NCBI GenBank assembly: GCA_946491665.1 | Contig: CAMLYL010000003.1 | Coordinates: 27,935 to 91,934 of the forward strand | Length of the DNA: 64,000 nt | Direction of reading: 5' to 3' | Source of the DNA: an uncultured Lachnospiraceae bacterium | GTDB taxonomy: Bacteria > Bacillota > Clostridia > Lachnospirales > Lachnospiraceae | Part shown: positions 41,548 to 51,905 of the stretch, piece by piece | How positions within the stretch are numbered: the first letter of the stretch is position 1 | Layout of the letters: every line of letters begins with the position of its first letter | The notes under the pieces: model-generated | The model's database searches: none | Told to the model about the DNA's origin: nothing | Seen by the model: only the letters and a program-made list of their open reading frames with translations | Position numbers and translations under genes: made by a program

Positions 41548-44500
41548 TTATTCCTGCGCCGCCAGATTCTTCTGTGCCGTGGAGAGCATCAGTTTGATCC
41601 GGTTCAGCTGATTTACTTCGCTGGCGCCGGGATCAAAGTCGATGGCGACAATGTTGGATTTGGGATACTGGTGCCGCAGCTCCTTGATTACGCCTTTGCC
41701 CACAATGTGGTTCGGCAGGCAGGCGAAAGGCTGACAGCAGACAATATTGTTGACGCCGGAATGGATCAGTTCCACCATTTCGCCGGTCAGGAACCAGCCT
41801 TCGCCGGTCTGGTTGCCCAGGGATACAATATCCTTTGCGCCCTCTGCTGTCTCATAAATACTGGAAGGCGGTGTGAAGTGTTTACTTTCCGCCAGGGCCT
41901 TATGGGCTGTTTTGCGGAGAAACTCAATGCCCCAGATACCCAGTTTTGACTTGATCCAGGTAGACTTCTTAAAGCCCAGATTGTCTGCCTTGAACTTGTT
42001 GTTAAAGAAGCAGTAGAGGAAGAAATCCATCAGATCCGGAATGACAGGCTCCGCACCCTCGGATTCCAGCAGATCCGCCAGGAAATTGTTTGCCATGGGC
42101 ATAAACTTCACAAGGATCTCGCCTACAATACCTACTTTCGGTTTTTTGATATCCCGTCTGGGAATATTGTCAAAATCCTGTACCATTTCACGGCAGTAGC
42201 GTTTGTATGTTCTGTGGCTGATGGCCTTATCCGTGGAAACATAATCCGTTATTTTCTTTACCCATTTCTGATGCATGGCGTCTGTGGCGCCCTTCTCGGC
42301 CTCATAAGGTCTGGTGGCATAGATGCAGCGCATCAGAATATCGCCGAAGATCAGACAGTAAATGCCTCTCTGGGCCAGGGAGAAATTGATTTTGAATCCG
42401 GGATTACTTTCCAGGCTGCTCAGATTCAGTGAAATGACCGGAATCTGGGGATAACCGGCCTTTTCCAGTGCACGGCGGATAAAGCCCACGTAGTTGGAGG
42501 CACGGCAGCCGCCGCCGGTCTGGGTCATAATAATTGCCAGATGATCGGTATCATACTTGCCGGAGGTAACTGCGTCCATGAACATTCCCACCGTAATCAG
42601 GGAGGGGTAGCAGGCGTCGTTGTTTACATATTTTAATCCGGCGTTGACCGCATCCTTGTTGTCATTTCCCAGAACTACAAGATTGTAGCCGGAAGCTTTG
42701 AACGCAGGCTCCAGCAGCTCGAAATGGATGGGAGCCATCTGGGGCGCCAGGATCGTATAGGTCTTTCTCATTTCCTCGGTGAAAATCACACGGTTGTGGT
42801 TGGAGGGAACAATGTCTCTCTTTGTGGGATGTTTCTCCCTGGTGCGGATGGCCGCAATGAGAGAACGGATCCGGATCCGGGCTGCCCCCAGATTGTTGAC
42901 CTCGTCGATCTTCAGACAGGTATAAATCTTACCCGATTTTGTCAGGATATCGCTGACCTCGTCTGTGGTGATCGCGTCCAGACCGCAGCCGAAGGAATTC
43001 AGCTGGATCAGATCCAGATTTTCGGTTGTCTTTACATACTGAGCCGCTGCGTACAGTCTGGAGTGGTACATCCACTGGTCCAGTACGATCAGCGGGCGTT
43101 CCACCGGCTGAAGGTGGGAGATAGAGTCCTCCGTGAGAACTGCAAATCCATAGGAGGTAATCAGTTCCGGAATTCCGTGGTTGATCTCCGGGTCGATGTG
43201 GTAGGGACGCCCGGCCAGGACAATTCCCCGGCGATTGTTGTCCTTCATCCACTGGAGAGTCTCCTCGCCTTTTTTACGCATGTCATTTCTGGCGTTGGCC
43301 AGCTCTTCCCAGGCTTTGTGAATGGCGGCATGGCTCTCCTGCTCATGAATACCGAACTCTTCCTTCAGAATCTCTGACAGACGTTTGGTCAGAATTTCCT
43401 CATCGGTGAGCGCCAGGAAAGGATTGATCAGTTTTACCTTTCCGGAATTAATATCATCTACATTATTTTTGATGTTCTCCGCGTAGGAGGTAACGATGGG
43501 GCAGTTGTAATTGTTGCTGGCGTCCTTGAACTCGTTCCGTTCGTAGGGAATGCAGGGGTAGAAGATAGTCTGGATTCCCTCTTTGATCAGCCATGAAATA
43601 TGTCCGTGGGCCAGCTTGGCCGGATAGCACTCGGACTCGCTGGGGATGGACTCAATACCCATCTCATAAATCTTTCTGGTGGAGGTGGGAGAGAGCACCA
43701 GACGGAACTTCAGCTCCTTAAAGAGCACGGCCCAGAAGGGATAATCCTCGTAAATATTCAGCACGCGGGGAATACCCAGGGTTCCTCTGACGGCTTCCTC
43801 CTCAGAAAGCGGTTCGTAGTCGAAGACTCTGTGCAGCTTGTATTCAAACAGATTGGGGATCTGTTCTTTATTCTTTTCTTTGCCAAGAGCCCGCTCACAG
43901 CGGTTTCCGGTAATATACTGACGGTTTCCGGAGAAACGGTTGATGGTCAGCAGACAATTGTTGGTACATTTGCCGCAGCGGGCCAGTTTGGTAGTGAACT
44001 CCAGCCTGTTGATCTCATCGATGGAGAGCATGGTGGTTTCCTGTCCCTCGTACCGGTCTCTGGCGATCAGGGCAGCGCCGAAAGCTCCCATGATACCGGA
44101 AATATCCGGACGGATGGCCTCACTGCCGGAGATAGTCTCAAAGCTGCGCAGGACAGCGTCATTGTAAAAAGTACCACCCTGTACAACGACATTTTTTCCA
44201 AGCTGTTCCGGATCAGACAGCTTGATGACCTTGAACAGAGCGTTTTTAATTACGGAATACGCCAGACCTGCAGAGATATCGGCAACGGTGGCGCCTTCCT
44301 TCTGGGCCTGCTTTACCTTGGAATTCATAAACACGGTACAGCGGGTTCCCAGATCAATGGGATGCTGTGCGAACAGAGCTTCCTTCGCGAAATCCTCCAC
44401 GCTGTAGTTCAGCGATTTGGCGAAAGTCTCAATAAAGGAACCGCATCCGGAGGAACATGCCTCGTTTAACTGTACGCTATCAACAGTGTTGTTCTTGATT

Positions 44501-45795
44501 TTGATGCATTTCATATCCTGTCCGCCAATGTCCAGGATACAGTCTACTTCCGGGTCAAAAAAGGCTGCGGCGGTATAGTGGGCGATGGTTTCCACTTCGC
44601 CGTCATCCAGCATCAGAGCTGCCTTTACCAGCGCTTCGCCGTAACCGGTAGAGCAGGAGGATACTATCTTCGCATCTGCAGGAAGCTTCTCATAAATTTC
44701 CTTTATGGCAGTGATGGAAGTGGCCAGAGGACTTCCGTTGTTGCTGCTGTAAAAGGAGTACAGCAGAGTGCCGTCCTCGCCCACCAGAGCTACTTTTGTG
44801 GTAGTGGAACCGGCATCGATGCCAAGGTAGCAGTTTCCTTTGTATGTAGAAAGATCCCCCTTGGTAACGGTCGCTTTGCTGTGGCGTTCCCGGAACTCGT
44901 CATAAGCCGCCTGGTCCGCGAAAAGAGGATCCAGACGTTCCACTTCAAATTCCATATGAATCTCACCGGAAAGCTTATCAATCAGAGCCTCCAGGGAGAT
45001 CTGATTGTCCTCCTTATAATTCAGCGCGGATCCAATGGCCGCAAACAGATGGGAGTTCTCCGGAATGATGGTATGCTCCTCATCCAGCTTTAGCGTACGG
45101 ATGAATGCCTCCCGCAGCTCTGGTAAAAAGTGCAGCGGGCCGCCCAGGAAGGCCACATGGCCGGGGATGGGCTTGCCGTAGGCAAGACCGCTGATTGTCT
45201 GATTGACTACCGCCTGGAAAATAGAGGCGGACAGATCCTCGCGGGTTGCGCCTTCGTTGATCAGGGGCTGGATGTCGGACTTGGCAAATACGCCGCATCG
45301 TGCCGCGATGGGATATAGGGCTTTGTAGTCTTTTGCATATTCGTTCAGACCGCTGGCATCTGTCTGCAGAAGAGACGCCATCTGGTCAATGAAAGAGCCG
45401 GTACCGCCGGCGCAGATTCCGTTCATACGCTGTTCTACATTTCCGCCCTCAAAATAGATAATCTTGGCGTCCTCGCCGCCCAGCTCAATGGCAACGTCCG
45501 TCTGGGGAGCCGCCTTCTGCAGGGCTGTGGAAACAGAAATAACCTCCTGTACAAAAGGAACCTCCAGATGCTTTGCCAGGGTCAGTCCGCCGGATCCGGT
45601 GATCATGGGACTTAACATGATCTGGCCCAGCTTGTCATAGGCTTTTTTCAGAAGTCCGGACAGTGTTTCCCGGATGTTGGCAAAATGCCGCTCATAATCT
45701 GAAAACAGGAGATGATCCTTCTGGTCTAAAACAGCAATTTTTACTGTGGTGGAACCGATGTCGATTCCAAGCTTGTGTAAAATGTTGTTATTCAT
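41548..45795 (-). CDS. Acyl-CoA dehydratase activase fusion (double BcrAD/HgdC ATPase, DUF2229, HgdB-like)
   Basis: This 1415-residue protein fuses two ASKHA ATPase domains of the 2-hydroxyglutaryl-CoA dehydratase activator type, at about 1-260 ([33 protein letters not shown]) and 315-575 ([33 protein letters not shown]), to a DUF2229 region (about 640-900) and an HgdB-like region (about 950-1390). Cysteines in the CAGG and CSSG motifs and in RCGKCTNNC suit iron-sulfur binding. HgdC-type proteins use ATP to push one electron to a radical dehydratase. Large fusions of this type are widespread in anaerobes, and their true substrate is largely unknown. RBS AAGGGTG. Monocistronic with its own promoter (45865-45893). 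Confidence 0.9.
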   Translation of the reverse strand: MNNNILHKLGIDIGSTTVKIAVLDQKDHLLFSDYERHFANIRETLSGLLKKAYDKLGQIMLSPMITGSGGLTLAKHLEVPFVQEVISVSTALQKAAPQTDVAIELGGEDAKIIYFEGGNVEQRMNGICAGGTGSFIDQMASLLQTDASGLNEYAKDYKALYPIAARCGVFAKSDIQPLINEGATREDLSASIFQAVVNQTISGLAYGKPIPGHVAFLGGPLHFLPELREAFIRTLKLDEEHTIIPENSHLFAAIGSALNYKEDNQISLEALIDKLSGEIHMEFEVERLDPLFADQAAYDEFRERHSKATVTKGDLSTYKGNCYLGIDAGSTTTKVALVGEDGTLLYSFYSSNNGSPLATSITAIKEIYEKLPADAKIVSSCSTGYGEALVKAALMLDDGEVETIAHYTAAAFFDPEVDCILDIGGQDMKCIKIKNNTVDSVQLNEACSSGCGSFIETFAKSLNYSVEDFAKEALFAQHPIDLGTRCTVFMNSKVKQAQKEGATVADISAGLAYSVIKNALFKVIKLSDPEQLGKNVVVQGGTFYNDAVLRSFETISGSEAIRPDISGIMGAFGAALIARDRYEGQETTMLSIDEINRLEFTTKLARCGKCTNNCLLTINRFSGNRQYITGNRCERALGKEKNKEQIPNLFEYKLHRVFDYEPLSEEEAVRGTLGIPRVLNIYEDYPFWAVLFKELKFRLVLSPTSTRKIYEMGIESIPSESECYPAKLAHGHISWLIKEGIQTIFYPCIPYERNEFKDASNNYNCPIVTSYAENIKNNVDDINSGKVKLINPFLALTDEEILTKRLSEILKEEFGIHEQESHAAIHKAWEELANARNDMRKKGEETLQWMKDNNRRGIVLAGRPYHIDPEINHGIPELITSYGFAVLTEDSISHLQPVERPLIVLDQWMYHSRLYAAAQYVKTTENLDLIQLNSFGCGLDAITTDEVSDILTKSGKIYTCLKIDEVNNLGAARIRIRSLIAAIRTREKHPTKRDIVPSNHNRVIFTEEMRKTYTILAPQMAPIHFELLEPAFKASGYNLVVLGNDNKDAVNAGLKYVNNDACYPSLITVGMFMDAVTSGKYDTDHLAIIMTQTGGGCRASNYVGFIRRALEKAGYPQIPVISLNLSSLESNPGFKINFSLAQRGIYCLIFGDILMRCIYATRPYEAEKGATDAMHQKWVKKITDYVSTDKAISHRTYKRYCREMVQDFDNIPRRDIKKPKVGIVGEILVKFMPMANNFLADLLESEGAEPVIPDLMDFFLYCFFNNKFKADNLGFKKSTWIKSKLGIWGIEFLRKTAHKALAESKHFTPPSSIYETAEGAKDIVSLGNQTGEGWFLTGEMVELIHSGVNNIVCCQPFACLPNHIVGKGVIKELRHQYPKSNIVAIDFDPGASEVNQLNRIKLMLSTAQKNLAAQE

Positions 45796-45864
45796 ATTGA
45801 TTTCACCCTTAAATTAATTCTTACTTATTTTTAAAGTATTTTCATCCGGTTGTTAACCTTACCA

Positions 45865-45893
45865 ATTATACGACAGTAAGTATCAAAAAACAA
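45865..45893 (-). promoter_or_regulatory. Promoter of the dehydratase activase gene
   Basis: On the minus strand TTGTTT (45893-45888) and consensus TATAAT (45870-45865) are 17 bases apart, 69 bases before the start codon. Confidence 0.65.
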
Positions 45894-46053
45894 TGTTTTT
45901 TATAGATTCTTTAGAAATGCCGGAGGCCCGTGGGAAATATGAATGAATTTTTGTGAAAAATTGTGCAAAATATCAAAAAAAATCCGGCATCAGATTGGAA
46001 ACAGAAGGAATATATGTGCATATTATATAGAGACAAAGCAGACAGGTGGTTTT

Positions 46054-46293
46054 ATGAGCGAGTTTATAAACGGATGCGACGGACTGATTCATGTGATTCA
46101 GAAAGGCGATACGCTGTATCGGCTTTCACGGAAATACCATGTGAGTGTGGCGGATATTATGTACAAAAATCCTTATGCCAATATCTACAATCTTCAGGTG
46201 GGCGATGAACTGTGTATTCCTGTGGGGAGAACGGGAATGGCGGAAAATGTGGGGAAAGATGAAGATTTTATAAAAACATCCGGGCTGCGTTGA
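46054..46293 (+). CDS. Small LysM-domain protein (79 residues)
   Basis: The product has one LysM domain: IHVIQKGDTLYRLSRKYHVS, then VADIMYKNPYANIYNLQVGDELCIPV. LysM binds N-acetylglucosamine in peptidoglycan. There is no signal peptide, so it may act inside the cell, be spore-associated or be exported in another way. I chose ATG 46054, with AGGTGG upstream, because the longer frame from 45943 adds a stretch without conserved features. Its stop codon overlaps the -35 of the next promoter. Confidence 0.75.
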   Translation: MSEFINGCDGLIHVIQKGDTLYRLSRKYHVSVADIMYKNPYANIYNLQVGDELCIPVGRTGMAENVGKDEDFIKTSGLR

Positions 46294-46318
46294 CAAACAA
46301 AATCAGGGTCATTATAAT
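46290..46318 (+). promoter_or_regulatory. Perfect consensus promoter of the rhomboid-like gene
   Basis: TTGACA (46290-46295), a 17-base spacer and TATAAT (46313-46318) match the sigma-A consensus at every position. The -35 overlaps the stop codon of the LysM gene. Confidence 0.9.
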
Positions 46319-46356
46319 CAGACATTATAGATATTTTCGAGAAACAGGAGAGAACT

Positions 46357-47196
46357 ATGCGTTTTATAGATAAAATGGAGCGGAAATTCGGCAGGTATGC
46401 GATTCGTGGTCTGATGAAGTATGTGATTGCCTGCTATATTATCGGGTATGTGCTTTTGTATACGGTGCCGGGGGTCCTGAATTTTCTGACCCTGGAGCCG
46501 TATATGATTTTCCACCACGGGCAGATCTGGAGACTGATATCCTGGGTATTGATCCCGCCTTCCAGAAGTAATATTATTTTTGTGATATTTATGCTGATTC
46601 TGTATTATCAGCTGGGAACTGTTCTGGAGCAGACCTGGGGAGCATTCCGCTTTAATCTGTATATATTCGGAGGTGTAATTTTTACGATTCTGGGGGCGCT
46701 GGTTCTGTATCTGGTTTTAGGAGTGAATGCGCCGGTTTCCATTGGCGCCAGCTTCAGTACCTATTATATTAATATGACGATTTTTCTGGCTTTTGCGGTC
46801 TGCTATCCGAATATGCAGGTGATGTTGTATTTCCTGATTCCTATCAAGATGAAGTGGATGGCAGTGGTATATGGTGTTCTGATTGCCTACGAATTTGTAA
46901 TCAGCGGCTGGGCGGGAAGAGTTGCCATTTTTGCGTCTGTGCTGAATTTCCTGATCTTCTTCCTTGTTACCCGGAATCTGAAGGTATATTCGCCGAAAGA
47001 AGTACGGAGGAAGAAGAATTTCCAGCGGCAGATGAATCAGCCCCGGGGAGGCGGCGCATCCTATATTCACAAATGCGCGATCTGTGGGCGCACGGAGCGG
47101 GATGATCCCAATCTGCAGTTCCGTTTCTGTTCCAAGTGCAACGGAAATTATGAGTATTGTCAGGATCATCTTTTTACGCATAAGCATGTGGAATAA
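46357..47196 (+). CDS. Rhomboid-like membrane protein without catalytic residues, with C-terminal zinc ribbon
   Basis: Six hydrophobic spans carry rhomboid hallmarks (HHGQIWRLISW in loop 1, LEQTWGAFRFNLYIFGG between spans 2 and 3). The active-site motif GxSG is GASF at 130-133, and the last span has no catalytic His (GRVAIFASVLNFLIFFL), so it is probably not a protease. The tail ends in a zinc ribbon with Cys 240, 243, 258 and 261, plus Cys/His near the end (YCQDHLFTHKH). Inactive rhomboids such as iRhoms and derlins bind membrane proteins, so a quality-control or trafficking role is possible. RBS AGGAGAG. It has a perfect promoter. Confidence 0.75.
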   Translation: MRFIDKMERKFGRYAIRGLMKYVIACYIIGYVLLYTVPGVLNFLTLEPYMIFHHGQIWRLISWVLIPPSRSNIIFVIFMLILYYQLGTVLEQTWGAFRFNLYIFGGVIFTILGALVLYLVLGVNAPVSIGASFSTYYINMTIFLAFAVCYPNMQVMLYFLIPIKMKWMAVVYGVLIAYEFVISGWAGRVAIFASVLNFLIFFLVTRNLKVYSPKEVRRKKNFQRQMNQPRGGGASYIHKCAICGRTERDDPNLQFRFCSKCNGNYEYCQDHLFTHKHVE

Positions 47197-47295
47197 CAGC
47201 GCTGCGATCTGCGGCTGCCGGAACTGTCTGCCTCAGCGCAGGAGGAAGGCGTCTGTGAATTGTATCATAAGCAAAATAACATTGACCGAAGAAAG

Positions 47296-47327
47296 ACTCT
47301 GTGGTAAATTAACCACAGAGTTTTTTC
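47296..47327 (+). terminator. Terminator before glnS
   Basis: ACTCTGTGGT (47296-47305) pairs perfectly with ACCACAGAGT (47312-47321) around a six-base loop, followed by TTTTTC. It lies 33 bases before glnS and may end the rhomboid-like unit or act as an attenuator of glnS. Confidence 0.75.
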
Positions 47328-47360
47328 TTTATACGAAAAGGGAGAGCAGGAGGAAAGAAA

Positions 47361-49031
47361 ATGGAAAATGAAAAGAGCTCCAGGAATTTTATTGAGCAGA
47401 TCATAGACAAAGATCTGGAGGAGGGAAGATGCGAAGCGGTCTGTACCCGGTTTCCGCCGGAACCCAACGGATATCTTCACATCGGACATGCCAAGTCGAT
47501 TCTTCTGAACTACGGTCTGGCGCAGGAATATCACGGAAAATTTAATCTCCGTTTTGATGATACGAATCCGACAAAAGAAAGAGAAGAGTTCGTGGATTCC
47601 ATCAAGAAGGATATTGAATGGCTGGGAGCGGACTGGGAAGACCGTATGTTTTTTGCGTCTGATTATTTTCCGCAGATGTATGAGGCTGCCGTTAAGCTGA
47701 TTCAAAAGGGAAAAGCATATGTCTGTGACCTGACGCCGGAGGAGATCCGGGAGTACAGAGGAACACTCACTGAGCCGGGAAAGAACAGTCCTTATCGTGA
47801 CCGTTCTGTGGAAGAGAATCTGGAACTGTTTGAGAATATGAAAAACGGTGTTTATAAGGAAGGGGAGAAGGTTCTGCGCGCAAAGATCGATATGGCTTCC
47901 CCCAATATTAATATGAGGGATCCGATTATTTACCGCGTGGCTTATATGCACCATCATCGGACCGGAGATCAGTGGTGCATTTATCCCATGTATGATTTCG
48001 CCCATCCTATCGAGGACGCTATTGAGGGGATCACTCACTCTATCTGTACACTGGAGTTTGAGGATCACCGTCCGCTGTATGACTGGGTGGTGCGGGAACT
48101 GGAGTATCCTCAGCCGCCGAAGCAGATCGAGTTTGCGAAGCTGTACCTGACCAACGTTGTTACCGGCAAGAGATATATCAAAAAACTGGTGGAGGACGGC
48201 ATTGTGGATGGATGGGACGACCCCCGTCTGGTTTCCATTGCGGCTCTGAGACGAAGAGGATTTACCCCTTCTTCCATTAAAAAGTTCGTGGAACTCTGCG
48301 GCGTTTCAAAGAGTAACAGTTCTGTGGATTATGCCATGCTGGAATACTGTATCCGGGAGGATCTGAAAATGACCGCGCCCCGGGCTATGGCGATTCTGGA
48401 TCCGGTGAAGCTGGTGATTGACAATTATCCGGAAGGCCAGACGGAAGAGCTGGAAGTGGAAAATAATATGGAGAATCCGGAGCTTGGAAAGCGTCTGGTT
48501 CCCTTCAGCCGGGAGCTTTATATTGAACGAGAAGATTTCATGGAGGAGCCCCCGAAGAAATACCGTCGTCTTTATCCCGGCAACGAGGTACGTCTTATGA
48601 ATGCGTATTTTGTGACCTGTACGGGATTTGAGAAGGATGAGGAAGGAAAAGTGACGGTGGTTCACTGTACCTATGATCCGGCCAGCCGGGGAGGCAACAG
48701 TCCCGACGGAAGAAAAGTCCGGGGAACGATCCACTGGGTGGACGCTTCCTCAAATGTACAGGCGGAGATACGTCTCTATGAGAATATTATTGATGAGGAA
48801 AAGGGTGTTTATAATGAGGACGGTTCTCTGAATCTGAATCCTGATTCGCTGAGAATATTGAAGAACTGTTATGTGGAGCGTTCTCTGGAAACTGCGGAGG
48901 CATATGACAGCTTTCAGTTTGTGAGAAACGGATTCTTCTGTGTGGACTGCAAAGATTCCGCGCCGGGATATCCTGTGTTTAACCGGATTGTTTCGCTGAA
49001 GAGTTCTTATAAGCTTCCTGCTCAGTCATAG
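47361..49031 (+). CDS. glnS: Glutaminyl-tRNA synthetase
   Basis: The 556-residue class I synthetase charges tRNA-Gln. It shows [17 protein letters not shown] (HIGH motif), [13 protein letters not shown], and the tRNA-binding region with [23 protein letters not shown]. The KMSKS loop reads VTGKR (residues 267-271) instead of the MSKR usual in proteobacterial GlnS. RBS AGGAGGAAAG. Many Clostridia instead amidate Glu-tRNA-Gln, so a true GlnS is worth noting, although Lachnospiraceae often have it. A weak promoter (TTGACC at 47282) overlaps the preceding terminator. Confidence 0.93.
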   Translation: MENEKSSRNFIEQIIDKDLEEGRCEAVCTRFPPEPNGYLHIGHAKSILLNYGLAQEYHGKFNLRFDDTNPTKEREEFVDSIKKDIEWLGADWEDRMFFASDYFPQMYEAAVKLIQKGKAYVCDLTPEEIREYRGTLTEPGKNSPYRDRSVEENLELFENMKNGVYKEGEKVLRAKIDMASPNINMRDPIIYRVAYMHHHRTGDQWCIYPMYDFAHPIEDAIEGITHSICTLEFEDHRPLYDWVVRELEYPQPPKQIEFAKLYLTNVVTGKRYIKKLVEDGIVDGWDDPRLVSIAALRRRGFTPSSIKKFVELCGVSKSNSSVDYAMLEYCIREDLKMTAPRAMAILDPVKLVIDNYPEGQTEELEVENNMENPELGKRLVPFSRELYIEREDFMEEPPKKYRRLYPGNEVRLMNAYFVTCTGFEKDEEGKVTVVHCTYDPASRGGNSPDGRKVRGTIHWVDASSNVQAEIRLYENIIDEEKGVYNEDGSLNLNPDSLRILKNCYVERSLETAEAYDSFQFVRNGFFCVDCKDSAPGYPVFNRIVSLKSSYKLPAQS

Positions 49032-49089
49032 GGAAGCGCTGGTTTTTGATCTGTGCCGTCAGTGAAATGGCGGCGGAATGGAAGTCATT

Positions 49090-50508
49090 ATGAAAGAGTT
49101 TGCCGTAAGCCTGGATCCGGGCAGCAGAAAACCATTATATGAACAGATTTACGAGGCTGTTCGTGACGCCATTTTAAGCGGATACATTTCCTGCGGGGAG
49201 AAACTGCCGTCTACCCGTTTTGAGGCGGAGTTTCTCTCCTGCAGCAGGAGCACCGTGGAGCTGGCTTACGAGCAGCTTCTTTCTGAAGGATATATTGAAT
49301 CTCAGCCCTGTCGGGGATATTATGTCAGTGATGTCAGGGAACTGTATCACCTGACAGATTTTATGCGGGAAAGTGTCCTGCCTGTTCCGGAGAAGACACA
49401 TATCCGACAGGACTACAGGGTGGATTTTTCTCCCAATGGCATTGACCTGAGCGAGTTTCCCTTTGCGGCTATGGGAAAGATTATGAGAAACCTGATGCTG
49501 GATGAAGGAGAGCATCTGATGAAAGGCGGGGATCCTTTCGGGGAAGAGAATCTGCGTCAGGCAATCTGTGATTACCTGTATCAGTCCCGGAATGTCAGGT
49601 GTCTGACAGAGCAGATTGTCGTCGGAGCAGGCAATGAGTATCTGCAGATTCTTTTGTCCCAGGTTCTGGGGAGGGAGCGCAGGGTGGCGATGGAGTCGCC
49701 TGCTTATCTGCGGGCGTTTCGGACGTTTCGGAATATCGGTTATCCCGTAGAGGAAGTTCCCATGGATCGGGATGGAATGCGGGTGGACATTCTGACGGAG
49801 ACAGAGGCGGATCTTGCCTATGTGATGCCGTCCCATCAGTTTCCCATGGGAACCGTAATGCCTATGAAGCGCCGGCTGGAACTGCTGAACTGGGCAGTTC
49901 AGAAAGAAGGCCGCTACATCATAGAAGATGACTATGACAGTGAATTCCGTTACCGTGGCAAGCCTATTCCGGCGCTGCAGGGAATGGACCGGTCCGGACG
50001 GGTGATCTATCTGGGAACTTTTTCGCGGAGTATTGCGCCGGCTACCCGTGTCAGTTACCTCGTGCTCCCGGCTCATCTGGTGAAGATCTTTCGGGAAATA
50101 TGCGGGTTTTATGCCTGTACCGTATCCGGTATTATGCAGCAGACGATCTATCATTTTATGAAAGAAGGATATTTTGAAAAGAATCTGAACCGGATGCGGG
50201 GAATATATAAAACGAAGCATGATTATATTTTGGCAGAACTCCGCAGATGCAGCTGGGTGAAGAAAATCCGGGGAGAAAATTCCGGTCTTCATCTTCTGGC
50301 GGAGGTGGATACGGACCTGTCAGAAGATGCGCTGATTGAGGCCTGCAAAGAAAGAGGGATCCGTCTCTATGGACTTTCTGAATATTTTCTGAGCGGGAAA
50401 TCTGTTTTTCGGGATCCGGTTTTTCTGTTCGGTTATGGAGGATTGAACCGGGAGCAGATTGCCGGGGGACTGGAGGAGATCGGTAGGATTGTGACAGGTA
50501 CAGGGTGA
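49090..50508 (+). CDS. MocR-type regulator (GntR helix-turn-helix plus aminotransferase-like domain), PLP lysine replaced
   Basis: Residues 1-75 form a GntR winged helix (PLYEQIYEAVRDAILSGYISCGEKLPSTR...), followed by a class I aminotransferase fold. Key aminotransferase motifs are seen (VGAGNEYLQILL, IEDDYDSEFRYRGKPIPALQG). The block that should hold the PLP-binding lysine reads GTFSRSIAPATRVSYLV: Arg 313 (codon CGG) sits where GabR/PdxR have Lys (GTFSK). The regulator therefore may not bind PLP as a Schiff base. I chose ATG 49090 (GGAAG five bases upstream); ATG 49078 is possible. It is single-gene, ended by a strong terminator. Target genes are unknown. Confidence 0.9.
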   Translation: MKEFAVSLDPGSRKPLYEQIYEAVRDAILSGYISCGEKLPSTRFEAEFLSCSRSTVELAYEQLLSEGYIESQPCRGYYVSDVRELYHLTDFMRESVLPVPEKTHIRQDYRVDFSPNGIDLSEFPFAAMGKIMRNLMLDEGEHLMKGGDPFGEENLRQAICDYLYQSRNVRCLTEQIVVGAGNEYLQILLSQVLGRERRVAMESPAYLRAFRTFRNIGYPVEEVPMDRDGMRVDILTETEADLAYVMPSHQFPMGTVMPMKRRLELLNWAVQKEGRYIIEDDYDSEFRYRGKPIPALQGMDRSGRVIYLGTFSRSIAPATRVSYLVLPAHLVKIFREICGFYACTVSGIMQQTIYHFMKEGYFEKNLNRMRGIYKTKHDYILAELRRCSWVKKIRGENSGLHLLAEVDTDLSEDALIEACKERGIRLYGLSEYFLSGKSVFRDPVFLFGYGGLNREQIAGGLEEIGRIVTGTG

Positions 50509-50534
50509 AAACCCTGCGCTTTATGAATCAAAAA

Positions 50535-50583
50535 ATGGGACTGTGAAAGTGAGGAAACATTTTCACAGTCCCGTTTTCTTTTG
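50535..50583. terminator. Bidirectional terminator between MocR and ATP-grasp genes
   Basis: GGGACTGTGAAA (50537-50548) pairs perfectly with TTTCACAGTCCC (50561-50572), with more pairs inside, followed by GTTTTCTTTT; on the other strand AAAAAA before the stem gives U-run TTTTTT for the leftward gene. Confidence 0.85.
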
Positions 50584-50593
50584 GGTTCTGGTG

Positions 50594-51805
50594 TCATCTG
50601 CCGGTTTGCGTGTGTTTTACAGCCAGCAGATCGTCAAAGAAAGCGTTCAGCTCTTCTTTAGAGTCAAAAACCGCCATATAAATCTGATTGCCCATTGCGG
50701 CGGCAAGTGTTTCCGGAAGCCGGCCTGTCATTTTTATGTGGCTGCCATATTTTTCCATGATTTCTTCGTGGGAAAGGACATAGCTTTTGTGATCTCTCAG
50801 TCCGGCAAAGCCGCAGTAGTGGTATCCGCCGATATCCTTTTCCGTATGGTCGAAAGCAATCATATCCGCCCAGATTTTATATACGTTTGTGTCCCTGGCG
50901 TAGTTAATCATGTCCGGTGTGAAACCGCCGCAGGGGCGCATATTGACCTCAAGAGCCATGAGCATTCCCTTTTTCCCGATTCCCTCATGGTCTGACAGAA
51001 GGCGGAAAAACTCAAAGTGGACAAAACGGCTTTTTACACCGAAACTTTTTACTGTGGCCCGTCCTGCCTGTCTGGTATCTTCCGCCAGTTCTTTCAGAAT
51101 ATAGAATACAGCTTCATCGCCGTAATTCACGCTGTCCATGATGGAGATGGGAGTGCAGTTTCCCGTTTCAAAAACCGGATTTCCCTGAGAGTCAATGATG
51201 GCGTCATAGGAATTGATCTCTGCGTGGATAAACTCTTCCATGATATAAGGAACACCGGGTTCTCTGGAGGCAAAGAAATTTATCAGCTCGGAATCGCTGT
51301 TCAGCTTATAGGTGTGAGATGCTCCGACACCGTTATCGGGCTTTACAATTACCGGATATTTTACCTCGCGGATGAAGTCGAGGCAGTTTCCGATGCTGTC
51401 CGCCATCTGCCAGCGGGCAACGGGAATGCCGGCCTGCTGATAGTACTTTTTCATTTTAGACTTGAACTTGATCCGGGGAAGATCTTCCGTTTGAAAACCG
51501 GTTCGGATATTAAAATCCGTCCTCAGACGCGCATCCATCTCCAGCCAGTACTCGTTATTTGATTCAATGAAATCAATCCTGCCGTACTTGAATGTAAAAA
51601 ATGCCACCGCCCGGTAGACGTCATTATAATTCTCCAGGCTGTCCACCTTATAGTATTCGTTCAGGCTTTCGTGCAGCTGCGGCAGCAGTTCATCGTAAGG
51701 CTGATCGCCGATTCCCAGTACATTTATGCCGTTATTTTTCAGTTCCCGGCAGAACTGCCAGTAGTTTGTCGGGAAATTTGGTGAAACGAAAATAAAATTC
51801 TTCAT
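50594..51805 (-). CDS. ATP-grasp domain ligase, substrate unknown
   Basis: The 403-residue protein has the ATP-grasp fold: an N-terminal Rossmann-like domain (KNFIFVSPNFPTNYWQF), then KYPVIVKPDNGVGASHTYKLNS (ATP lysine and glycine loop) and metal-binding MLMALEVNMRPCGG with Glu/Asn. These enzymes join a carboxylate, activated as acyl phosphate, to an amine, thiol or other group. RBS AGGAAG precedes ATG 51805. It is the last gene of a leftward unit with two esterases; a ligase plus two hydrolases suggests making or processing an ester or amide metabolite. Confidence 0.88.
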   Translation of the reverse strand: MKNFIFVSPNFPTNYWQFCRELKNNGINVLGIGDQPYDELLPQLHESLNEYYKVDSLENYNDVYRAVAFFTFKYGRIDFIESNNEYWLEMDARLRTDFNIRTGFQTEDLPRIKFKSKMKKYYQQAGIPVARWQMADSIGNCLDFIREVKYPVIVKPDNGVGASHTYKLNSDSELINFFASREPGVPYIMEEFIHAEINSYDAIIDSQGNPVFETGNCTPISIMDSVNYGDEAVFYILKELAEDTRQAGRATVKSFGVKSRFVHFEFFRLLSDHEGIGKKGMLMALEVNMRPCGGFTPDMINYARDTNVYKIWADMIAFDHTEKDIGGYHYCGFAGLRDHKSYVLSHEEIMEKYGSHIKMTGRLPETLAAAMGNQIYMAVFDSKEELNAFFDDLLAVKHTQTGR

Positions 51806-51905
51806 TCAAAAACTCTCTCTTCCTGTGTATATCCTTATGTATTCCGAAACTTTTCGGGCATGGATTTGTTCTGTCCTGTGCGGGTGAAATCCGACTCTTC
51901 AGGTC

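Noticed and set aside
42724..43377. Rightward frames across the activase gene
   Set aside because: They are antisense to a conserved 1415-residue protein and have no ribosome site.
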